Of a DNA stretch of 20,323 nt, positions 13,740-20,131 are shown in pieces; the first letter of the stretch is position 1; each line of letters starts with the position of its first letter. Made by a program: the position numbers and the translations under genes. Location of the stretch: the NCBI GenBank assembly GCA_028872975.1, contig JAGWNV010000010.1, positions 1 through 20,323 on the forward strand, in the 5' to 3' direction. The notes under the pieces are model-generated. The model did not search any database. It was not told the origin of the DNA and worked only from the letters and a program-made list of their open reading frames with translations. Source of the stretch: Acidobacteriota bacterium. Lineage in GTDB: Bacteria > Actinomycetota > Acidimicrobiia > Acidimicrobiales > UBA8190.

Positions 13740-13911
13740 CGCCCGCCCCGTCACCCCGAAGACCACCGCTCGTGGCGGCTCAGGGTGCTTTTCTCACTGA
13801 GGCGGGTAGATGCCGGGCGATGTCCAAGGTCCTGCGGAGAAGTGACCATGCGGCCCTTATCTCCGGGCCGTGCCGTCCCGATGATGTCGGGGGACGAGAT
13901 GGGAGACGGCC

Positions 13912-14058
13912 ATGACGCTGGGCGAGCGCTGTGACGAGATCGTGCGGCTGATCGACGAGACCCTGGGGGCCTATGCGGTGGTCGCCACCGCCACTCCCCT
14001 CTCGGCCGACCGCCGCACCGAGGACGACCCCGAGCGGGCGCTGGCGGGCGCCGCCTGA
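13912..14058 (+). CDS. Probable small protein of 48 residues
   Basis: ATG 13912 has GGGAGA 5 nt upstream and opens a 48-codon frame ending TGA 14056-14058. The product starts MTLGERCDEIVRLIDETL and continues GAYAVVATATPLSADRRTEDD. The first 20 residues form an amphipathic-looking helix and the rest is acidic and Ala-rich. A long GC hairpin follows 6 nt after the stop, as expected at the end of a transcription unit. It sits between the ilvA start and the two-component operon, in the only gap of nearly 500 bp in the window. I do not recognise it. A chance ORF remains possible in such GC-rich DNA. Confidence 0.5.
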   Translation: MTLGERCDEIVRLIDETLGAYAVVATATPLSADRRTEDDPERALAGAA

Positions 14059-14064
14059 TCCCCC

Positions 14065-14104
14065 GGGCCGGTGACCGGGGCCGACGCCCCCGGCCGACCG
14101 GCCC
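14065..14104 (+). terminator. Long GC-rich stem-loop after the 48-codon ORF
   Basis: An outer stem GGGCCGGT (14065-14072) pairs with ACCGGCCC (14097-14104), and an inner stem CCGGGG (14075-14080) pairs with CCCCGG (14088-14093) around a 7-nt loop. No T-tract follows, which is common for actinobacterial terminators. It separates the small ORF from the two-component promoter region. Confidence 0.5.
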
Positions 14105-14171
14105 CTGCGGGTCCGACCCGGGTCCAGGCGCTCCGGCCCATCGGGAGCACCCGGGAACACCCAAAGCCTTC

Positions 14172-14189
14172 TCACAGCAGACTCACAGT
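14172..14189 (+). promoter_or_regulatory. PhoP-box-like direct repeat upstream of the response regulator gene
   Basis: TCACAGC (14172-14178), four bases, then TCACAGT (14183-14189) gives a direct repeat with an 11-bp period. It differs at one base from the TCACAGC-N4-TCACAGC repeat described for mycobacterial PhoP. It ends 33 bp before the regulator's ATG, which suggests autoregulation. Confidence 0.6.
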
Positions 14190-14222
14190 CTCGGCGGCGA
14201 GCATGGGGCCAGGAGGCTCCCC

Positions 14223-14948
14223 ATGACGACAGCGACAAGCACGTCGAGCCCGGCACGGGTGCTCGTCGTCGACGACGAGCGCAGCATCACCGAATTGGTG
14301 TCCATGGCCCTGCGCTACGAGGGCCTGGAGGTCGAGGTGGCCGACGCCGGGCGGCCCGCCCTCGAAGCCATCACCCGGTTCCGGCCCCAACTCGTCGTCC
14401 TCGACGTCATGCTGCCCGACCTGAGCGGCTTCGAGGTCCTCGAGCGGATGACCCGTGACGGCATCGGCGGGCGGGTGCCCGTGCTGTTCCTCACCGCCCG
14501 GGACACCCTCGACGACAAGCTCCGGGGCTTCACCCTGGGCGGGGACGACTACATGACCAAGCCCTTCAGCGTGGAGGAGCTCATCGTCCGGGTCCGGGCC
14601 ATCCTCCGGCGGGTCCACGGCGACTCCCACAACCCGCGCCTCGCCGTCGCCGACCTCGAGCTCGACGAGGAGAGCCACGAGGTCTACCGCGGGCCCCACG
14701 CCATCGAGCTCACCCCCACGGAGTTCAAGCTCCTCCACTACCTCATGGTCAATGCCGGGAAGGTCGTGTCCAAGTCGCAGATCCTCGACCGGGTCTGGCA
14801 GTACGACTTCGACGGCAACGCCAACGTGGTGGAGATCTACATCAGCTATCTCCGCAAGAAGATCGACAGCCTCGGCCCCCGGCTCATCCACACCGTCCGG
14901 GGGGTCGGCTACAGCCTCCGAGCCCCCCGGCAGCCCGCGCCGGCATGA
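14223..14948 (+). CDS. OmpR-family response regulator, PhoP/TrcR-like
   Basis: The 241-residue protein has a receiver domain (residues 12-125) followed by a winged-helix DNA-binding domain (140-234). Phosphorylation residues are present: acidic pair D17/D18, acceptor D61 (VVLDVMLPD), T91 (LFLTARD) and K113 (TKPFS). The LFLTARDTLDDKLRGFTLGGDDY and NVVEIYISYLRKKID stretches are very close to mycobacterial PhoP and TrcR. The ATG at 14223 has AGGAGG 7 nt upstream, one of the few strong ribosome sites here. The stop overlaps the kinase start (ATGA, 14945-14948), so the pair is translationally coupled. A PhoP-box-like repeat in the promoter suggests self-regulation. PhoP and TrcR cannot be separated by inspection, so I give no symbol. 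Confidence 0.94.
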   Translation: MTTATSTSSPARVLVVDDERSITELVSMALRYEGLEVEVADAGRPALEAITRFRPQLVVLDVMLPDLSGFEVLERMTRDGIGGRVPVLFLTARDTLDDKLRGFTLGGDDYMTKPFSVEELIVRVRAILRRVHGDSHNPRLAVADLELDEESHEVYRGPHAIELTPTEFKLLHYLMVNAGKVVSKSQILDRVWQYDFDGNANVVEIYISYLRKKIDSLGPRLIHTVRGVGYSLRAPRQPAPA

Positions 14949-16480
14949 CGCTGCGCCTCCGGCTGCTGCTGGTGCTCGTGGGCATCGTGGCCGCCGGCCT
15001 GGTGGTGGCCGACGTGGTGACCTACAACCAGCTCGGCTCCTTCCTCTACGGCCGCACCGACCAGCAGCTGGCGAGCTCGGCGCCCACCGCCCAGCGGGCG
15101 CTCAGCCAGTGCCTGTCCTTCGGCGAGGGGGCGGGCGGGTGCAACCTCCGGTTCCCGCCCGGGACGAGCCTCCCGGTGGGCACCTACTTCGAGCTGCTCG
15201 ACGCCAACGGCGGCGTGGTGCTGAGCCTCCCCCTCGGGGAGGCCCAGAGCGCCCCGGCGCCGGCGCTGCCCGGGGGGCTGCCCGGGTCCAACGGCTCGCC
15301 GGCCTCCTCCAATCCACCCCCCGCCTATCTGTCGGCGTCGGCGGCGAGCGGCACCCACTACCGGGTCCTCGCCCAGGCGGTCGAGATCAACGGCCAGGCC
15401 TCGGGGACCCTCGTGGTGGCCCTCCCCACCACCGACATCTCGAGCACCCTCGGTCACCTGGTGTGGATCGAGACCCTGGTGACGGCCGGGGTCCTCCTCC
15501 TCCTCGGAGCCCTCTCCTGGTGGATCGTCCGCCGGGGCCTGCGGCCCCTCGACGACATGACCGAGACCGCCGGGGCCATCGCCCAGGGCGACCTGGCCCA
15601 GCGGGTCCCCGACGCCGGCGGGGGGACCGAGGTGGGCCGCCTCGGGGTCGCCCTCAACACCATGCTCGCCAACATCGAACAGGCCTTCGCCGCCCGGGCC
15701 GCCTCCGAGGAGCGGTTGCGGCGGTTCCTGGCCGACGCCTCCCACGAATTGCGGACGCCGCTCACCTCCATCCGGGGCTACGCCGAGATGTTCGACCGGG
15801 GGGCCCGGGACCGCCCCGAGGACCTGGCCACGTCCATGCGCCACATCCGCAACGAAGCCGACCGGATGAGCGAGCTGGTGAACGACTTGCTCCTCCTGGC
15901 CCGGCTGGACCAGGAACGGCCCCTCGAGCGGGCCCGTGTCGAGCTCGGCGACGTGGTCGAGGCGGCCGTGGCGTCGGCCAGGGTGTCGGCGCCGGAGCGG
16001 GCCATCTCCTACTCCCATCACCACCCGGTCGCCGTCGAGGGCGACGCCAGCCGGCTCCGGCAGGTGGTCGACAACCTCCTCGCCAACGCCTCCCGGCACA
16101 CGCCGCCGGGGACCCCGGTCGACGTCCGCCTGGGCACCGACGCCACGAGCGCGCTCCTCGAGGTCGAGGACCGGGGGCCGGGCGTGGCCCCGGAGGACGA
16201 GGCCCGGATCTTCGAGCCCTTCCACCGGGCCGACGACTCCCGGGCCCGGGCCACCGGCGGCATGGGCCTCGGCCTCGCCATCGTGGCCGCCATCACCCGG
16301 GCGCACGGCGGGTCGGCGGGCGTCCGGTCCAACCCGGCAGGCGGGGCCACGTTCTGGGTCACCCTCCCGCTCGCCGCCCTCGACGGGTCGGGACCGGCGC
16401 CGGAAGCGGCCGCTCCGCCGGCAACGGCAGCGCCGGCCGTCGCCGACGTCGAAGAGCAGGACGCCGAGCTCGCCTCCTGA
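14945..16480 (+). CDS. Membrane sensor histidine kinase, partner of the upstream regulator
   Basis: The 511-residue kinase has one N-terminal transmembrane segment (residues 5-25) and an extracytoplasmic sensor (about 27-170). The sensor contains two cysteines (C56, C66), which may form a disulfide, and a Gly/Ser/Pro-rich loop. A second membrane segment (175-195), a HAMP domain (196-250) and the kinase core follow. The H-box is FLADASHELRTPLTSIRGY with H267; the N-box VDNLLANASRH is at 375-385; the G1 box is DRGPG (409-413); the F-box FEPFHRAD and G2 box GGMGLGLAIV follow. All catalytic elements are intact. The tail is Ala/Pro-rich and acidic. It should phosphorylate D61 of its neighbour in response to an envelope or external signal that the sequence does not reveal. 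Confidence 0.94.
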   Translation: MTLRLRLLLVLVGIVAAGLVVADVVTYNQLGSFLYGRTDQQLASSAPTAQRALSQCLSFGEGAGGCNLRFPPGTSLPVGTYFELLDANGGVVLSLPLGEAQSAPAPALPGGLPGSNGSPASSNPPPAYLSASAASGTHYRVLAQAVEINGQASGTLVVALPTTDISSTLGHLVWIETLVTAGVLLLLGALSWWIVRRGLRPLDDMTETAGAIAQGDLAQRVPDAGGGTEVGRLGVALNTMLANIEQAFAARAASEERLRRFLADASHELRTPLTSIRGYAEMFDRGARDRPEDLATSMRHIRNEADRMSELVNDLLLLARLDQERPLERARVELGDVVEAAVASARVSAPERAISYSHHHPVAVEGDASRLRQVVDNLLANASRHTPPGTPVDVRLGTDATSALLEVEDRGPGVAPEDEARIFEPFHRADDSRARATGGMGLGLAIVAAITRAHGGSAGVRSNPAGGATFWVTLPLAALDGSGPAPEAAAPPATAAPAVADVEEQDAELAS

Positions 16481-16513
16481 GGGCCTCCGGCACGGGGCGG
16501 GACCGGCGGGCCG

Positions 16514-16519
16514 TACGCT
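16514..16519 (+). promoter_or_regulatory. -10 element (TACGCT) of the DUF2505 gene, leaderless type
   Basis: TACGCT lies exactly 7 nt before ATG 16527, identical in hexamer and spacing to the element before the VOC gene. No ribosome site is present, so this gene is probably transcribed separately from the kinase operon that ends 46 bp upstream. Confidence 0.5.
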
Positions 16520-16526
16520 GCGGCAG

Positions 16527-17021
16527 ATGCACTTCCGAGTGGACCAGCCGCTCGCCGTGCCGCGTGACGTCGCCGTGCGGGCCCTCGTCGACCCCGACTT
16601 CTACGCCTCCATGGGGGCGATGGACAACATCGGGACACCGGAGATCCTCCGCCGGGAGGAGGTCGGGGGCGCCGTGCAGCTGGCCGTCCGCTACCGGTTC
16701 ACCGGCCACCTCGCCCGCCCCGCCCGGGCCATCCTCGACCCGGCCAAGCTCAGCTGGGTCATCGAGTCGGAGATGTTCGTCGAGGAACACCGGGCCGAGT
16801 TCCGGATGCTCCCCGACAACTACGCCGACCGGCGCGAGTGCGCCGGCACCTACGAGTACGTGGACCGCGGGGACACCTCCGCGCAGCTCGTCGAGGGTGA
16901 GCTGCGGGTGCGCGTGCCGGTCGTCGCCGCCGCCGCCGAGCGCGGCATCCTCCTCGGACTCCGCCAACACATGGCCGACGAGGCGGAGCTCGTCGCCCGC
17001 TGGGCCGACTCCCGCTCCTGA
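16527..17021 (+). CDS. DUF2505 family protein (SRPBCC-like fold)
   Basis: The 164-residue protein matches the actinobacterial DUF2505 pattern. It starts MHFRVDQPLAVPRDVAVRAL, has DPDFYASMGAMDNIGTPEIL, a central VRYRFTGHLARPARAILDPAKLSWVIESE, and a C-terminal VRVPVVAAAAERGILLGLRQHMADEAELV. The alternating strands followed by a long C-terminal helix suit the START/SRPBCC lipid- or ligand-binding fold. The length is normal for the family. Function is unknown; ligand binding is inference from the fold. It is convergent with dnaB. Seventeen further sense codons follow the TGA in the same frame before the next stop at 17076-17078, probably by chance. Confidence 0.85.
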   Translation: MHFRVDQPLAVPRDVAVRALVDPDFYASMGAMDNIGTPEILRREEVGGAVQLAVRYRFTGHLARPARAILDPAKLSWVIESEMFVEEHRAEFRMLPDNYADRRECAGTYEYVDRGDTSAQLVEGELRVRVPVVAAAAERGILLGLRQHMADEAELVARWADSRS

Positions 17022-17078
17022 CCCCAGGCCCGGATCGACCGGCTCGAACGCGAGGCGGGAGTCCGCCGGAACCTCTGA

Positions 17079-17095
17079 GGACGCGGGAGGCGTCC
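17079..17095. terminator. Stem-loop between convergent DUF2505 and dnaB genes
   Basis: GGACGC (17079-17084) and GCGTCC (17090-17095) form a perfect 6-bp stem around a GGGAG loop in the 124-bp gap between two convergent genes. It has no U-tract on either strand. It may serve both transcripts, but the support is weak. Confidence 0.35.
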
Positions 17096-17145
17096 GAGGG
17101 TCAGGTCGGCCAGCAGCTCTCTCGTCGTCATGGCGGCCCCTTTCC

Positions 17146-19902
17146 TCAGACGCGGGCCATGTTGGCGAAGCGCGTGTGGTGGTCCATGAAGGCGAGCTGG
17201 GTCACGCCGGTGGGACCGTTGCGGTGCTTGGCGATGATGATCTCGGCGGTCCCCCGGTCGGACGAGTCCGGGTTGTAGATCTCGTCGCGGTAGATGAACA
17301 TCACGACGTCACTGTCCTGCTCGATCGAGTTGTGGGCCACGATCCCGTTGGCAATGAAGTTGTGGTGACCGAGAACCGTTGCATCGAACACGGCCTGCTC
17401 GCCTCGGTCCTCGATGGCGACGAAGTCGTCCCAGAGGACCTTCGCCCCTGACTCGTCACCGGGCGCGCATTCGTCGACGACCGCCAGCCAGTCTCCTGCG
17501 ACGAGCGCATCGAGTCGACGCCAGCCCTCGGGGGTCCTGAACGGGTGATTCCCGCTGCCTCGCACTCGGCGCCCGGACGCCAGACGGAGCTCGTATGTCC
17601 GCTTGACGCCGCTTGCGAAGACGTGGGTCATCGTCGCCGGCACCACCCGGAGGTGCTCGTCGATCGACCACACGGGGATGTCCCGCTCGCCCGACTCGAG
17701 GAGCTCCCCCATGGTCACCTCCGCCCCGTTGTCGGACCGCATGATCCGGGTGTCCGCCGTGAGACACCCGCTCTCCCTCAAATCGGCCAGCACCGGACGC
17801 TTGTCCTGGCGCATCTCGAGGTTCCGGGACAGCTGCGAAAGGGCCACCACCGGGATGTCCAGCTCGCGGGCGAGGACCTTGAGGCCGCGGCTGATCTCGG
17901 ACACCTCGACCTGGCGGTTCTCGGCCCGGCTCCGCTGGTGGCCGCTCATGAGCTGGAGGTAGTCGACCACCACGAGGCCGAGACCCTCGCGTGCCTTGAG
18001 CCGCCTGGCCTTGGCCCGGATGTCCATGACGGTGACGTTGGGGTTGTCGTCGATGTAGATGGGCGCATCGCCGAGCCGGCCGATGGCGTCGGAGATCTTC
18101 GGCCAGTCGGATTCGAGGAGCCGGCCGTTGCGCATCCGAGTGGCGTCGACCCGGGCCTCCGAGCAGAGCAGCCGCTGGGTCAGCTCGAGGTGGCTCATCT
18201 CCAGGGAGAAGAGGAGCACCGGCACCCGGCCGTGCACGGCGGCGTTGGCCACGATGCCGAGGGCGAAGCTCGTGTTGTGGGTCGGCACCATGGAGGGGCC
18301 GGCCAGGAACAGCCGCGACGGGGAGTCGACGGCGATGCACCGCACCGGCACGCTCGGGACCTCCTCCACCGCCACCACGGCGTGCCGGCGGTGGCGCCCG
18401 TAGCGGGCCAGGGCCCCCGCCACGGCGGCACGGCCGGGAACCCCGGGCGACTGGGAGCCGTCGGTGCTCGACCAGCGCACGACCCACTGCGTGGCCCGGG
18501 CCCGCCCGGCCGACCGCACGCTGCGCCGCTCCAGCGCCGAGGGGGCCAGGCCCAAGGTGCACAGCAGCTCCCGGAGCTGGACCATGACGAACCGGTCGGC
18601 CAGCCACAACTCGGTCCGCGCCCCGTCCCGGCGGACGGCGCCGAGGTCGGCCGGGGCGAAGGTGTCGAGGAAGCCGGCCAGGGTGTCGAGGCGGGCCTTG
18701 AAGGCGGCCCGGAGGTACCTGTCGGGCAACCGGGCCGGCTGGTCGGCGAGGACGGCCTCGGCCAGGTGGCGGCCCAGGCGGTAGGGCTCGACGGGGAGCT
18801 CGGCCTCGGGGCCGGTGAGCGGCTCGGCCACCGGCAGGTACCAGTTGGGCCGGCCCGCACCGGTCCGGACCCCGGCCGCCACCATCTCCTCGGTCGTGAC
18901 GACCCGGGGCTGGCCCTGCCAGGACCGGGGTGACGGCGTCCCCGGGCCGGGGCCGTCCGCCGTCGACGCCGCCGCCGCCGCCGCCCGGCGGGCCTGCCAG
19001 GCCGGCAGGTCGTAGGCGAGCCACCGGTGGCCGGCGTCGGCCACGATCTCGGTGCCGTCGTCGAAGGCCACCCGGTAGCAGCGGTGGCCGACGAACAGCG
19101 GCGAGCAGTAGGTGACCCCGCTGCGCCGGCCCTCCTCGTCGAAGACCTCGGCGCCCACCTCGAGCTCGCCCATCGTCGTCCAGCCCGCCGGGGTGGGGAC
19201 GGGCGTGTCGAGGGCCAGCGCCTTGCCCATGGCCGGCCGGGCCCCGACGACGACGAGGTTCGACTTCTGCAGCCCCGCCAGCCGCTCGTCGAGGTCCGTG
19301 TAGCCGGTGGGGACGCCGGTGATGGTGTCGCCGCGGGCGTAGAGGTGCTCGAGATGGTCGAGGCTCTGGGCCAGCAGGTCCCGGAGCGACGACATGGTGT
19401 CGACGACCCGGCGCTGGGCCACCTCGAAGACCATCGACTCGGCCCGGTCGATGACCTCGGTGACGTCCTCGGGGACGCTGTAGCCGAGCTCGGCGATCTC
19501 GCCGGCCACGGTCACGAGCCCCCGCAGCAGGGCGTGCTCCTCGACGATCCGGGCATAGTGCGAGGCGTTGGCCGTGGAGGGCGTGTTGACCTGCAGCGAG
19601 ATGAGCACCGACGGGTCGCCCACCGACTCGAGGAGCCCGCTGCGGCGCAGCTCGTCGGCCACCGTCACCGGGTCGGCCGGCTCGCCGCGGGTGTAGAGGG
19701 CGGTGACGGCGCCGAAGATGTGACCGTGGGCCGGCTTGTAGAAGTCGGCCGAGCTGCAGCACTCCAGGGCCGCGGCGATGGCGTCGCGCGACAGGAGCAT
19801 GGCGCCCAGGAGCGACTCCTCGGCGTCGAGGTCGTGCGGGGGGACCCGGCCCGCGCCGGAGTTGACGGGACGCAGTCGCGGGTCCTGCAGTGCTCGAGCC
19901 AT
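17146..19902 (-). CDS. dnaB: Replicative DNA helicase DnaB precursor with two inteins
   Basis: The precursor is 918 residues; removing the two inteins leaves 456, the normal length for DnaB. The helicase unwinds DNA at the replication fork as a hexamer. The N-terminal primase-interacting domain begins PPHDLDAEESLLGAMLLS (residues 21-38). The RecA-like domain starts at TGVPTGYTDLD. Walker A is split as GARPAMGK (220-227) / TSF (from 544), Walker B is LVVVDYLQLM (643-652), and the later motif is split as DLRESG (707-712) / SIEQDSDVVM (from 859). The C-terminus ends RFANMARV. ATG 19902 gives the standard actinobacterial start; the frame runs open to 20085 but that part is not protein-like. rplI lies directly upstream on the same strand, the usual gene order. 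Confidence 0.96.
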   Translation of the reverse strand: MARALQDPRLRPVNSGAGRVPPHDLDAEESLLGAMLLSRDAIAAALECCSSADFYKPAHGHIFGAVTALYTRGEPADPVTVADELRRSGLLESVGDPSVLISLQVNTPSTANASHYARIVEEHALLRGLVTVAGEIAELGYSVPEDVTEVIDRAESMVFEVAQRRVVDTMSSLRDLLAQSLDHLEHLYARGDTITGVPTGYTDLDERLAGLQKSNLVVVGARPAMGKALALDTPVPTPAGWTTMGELEVGAEVFDEEGRRSGVTYCSPLFVGHRCYRVAFDDGTEIVADAGHRWLAYDLPAWQARRAAAAAASTADGPGPGTPSPRSWQGQPRVVTTEEMVAAGVRTGAGRPNWYLPVAEPLTGPEAELPVEPYRLGRHLAEAVLADQPARLPDRYLRAAFKARLDTLAGFLDTFAPADLGAVRRDGARTELWLADRFVMVQLRELLCTLGLAPSALERRSVRSAGRARATQWVVRWSSTDGSQSPGVPGRAAVAGALARYGRHRRHAVVAVEEVPSVPVRCIAVDSPSRLFLAGPSMVPTHNTSFALGIVANAAVHGRVPVLLFSLEMSHLELTQRLLCSEARVDATRMRNGRLLESDWPKISDAIGRLGDAPIYIDDNPNVTVMDIRAKARRLKAREGLGLVVVDYLQLMSGHQRSRAENRQVEVSEISRGLKVLARELDIPVVALSQLSRNLEMRQDKRPVLADLRESGCLTADTRIMRSDNGAEVTMGELLESGERDIPVWSIDEHLRVVPATMTHVFASGVKRTYELRLASGRRVRGSGNHPFRTPEGWRRLDALVAGDWLAVVDECAPGDESGAKVLWDDFVAIEDRGEQAVFDATVLGHHNFIANGIVAHNSIEQDSDVVMFIYRDEIYNPDSSDRGTAEIIIAKHRNGPTGVTQLAFMDHHTRFANMARV
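17329..17766 (-). other. DnaB mini-intein 2 (class 1, 146 residues, precursor 713-858)
   Basis: This in-frame insertion lies between DLRESG and SIEQD. It starts with Cys713 in CLTADTRI (block A). Block B is SGNHPFRTPEGW, with Ser where the TxxH Thr usually is and His786 conserved. Block F is VFDATVLGHHNFIANG, and it ends IVAHN with His857-Asn858 before Ser859 as +1 nucleophile. These are the residues of a standard class 1 splicing reaction. At 146 residues there is no room for a homing endonuclease. The position equals the site used by the cyanobacterial Ssp DnaB intein. Confidence 0.93.
18274..19221 (-). other. DnaB intein 1 (class 3, 316 residues, precursor 228-543) with decayed LAGLIDADG endonuclease
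   Basis: The insertion splits the Walker A loop between Lys227 and Thr544. It starts with Ala228 (ALALDTPVPTPAGW), so it cannot use the class 1 mechanism. The class 3 Trp-Cys-Thr triplet is visible: W294 two residues after the block B His (AGHRW), C522 in block F (VRCIAVDS) and T541 in PTHN, followed by Thr544 as +1. In class 3 inteins the block F Cys attacks the upstream junction directly. The nuclease region is a remnant. The first motif reads LGRHLAEA (376-383) where active relatives have a form like LGLWLGDG. The second reads LAGFLDTFA (408-416) with Phe at the catalytic Asp position. Confidence 0.9.
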
Positions 19903-20131
19903 GGCCCGACTACCTTCGCCCAGCCGCCCTCGGGATAACGAGGCGCGGAAGCTGGGGATTTCCCGGGGGAGAGACCTGTGGACGGGCCGTGGACGCGTGC
20001 GCAGCGACTGGGGAAAACCTCCGGACCTGGGACGCGGCGCGCGACATGGCCCAGACCGTGCCACGGGGGTGTGACACTCCTGCACCCGCCGGTGCGGCGC
20101 GCCTCGTAGGTGGCCCCCGGCGGACGGCGCG
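19903..20131 (-). other. Intergenic region between rplI and dnaB
   Basis: These 229 bp hold no convincing gene. Read on the minus strand they contain GGAGGTTTTCCCC near 20015 and AAGG about 10 nt before the dnaB ATG, a possible weak ribosome site. Three 9-mers differ from the DnaA box TTATCCACA or TTGTCCACA at two or three positions: CCGTCCACA at 19985-19977, GCGTCCACG at 19996-19988 and TTATCCCGA at 19938-19930. I see no clear -35/-10 pair and no terminator for rplI. Confidence 0.4.

Noticed and set aside
14909..16306. Minus-strand open frame of 465 codons opposite the histidine kinase
   Set aside because: It is the complement-frame shadow of a complete kinase; its composition is Gly/Glu/Val/Arg-rich with no motif.
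17329..17766. Recent horizontal transfer of mini-intein 2 judged from base composition
   Set aside because: Hand counts over seven 60-base lines give about 68% GC, the same as the surrounding helicase sequence, so composition gives no sign of recent arrival.
19903..20085. Longer N-terminus for DnaB (61 extra residues from ATG 20085)
   Set aside because: The extra residues are Arg/Ser/Pro-rich and unlike any DnaB; the MARALQDPRL start at 19902 leaves a 456-residue spliced product of normal length.
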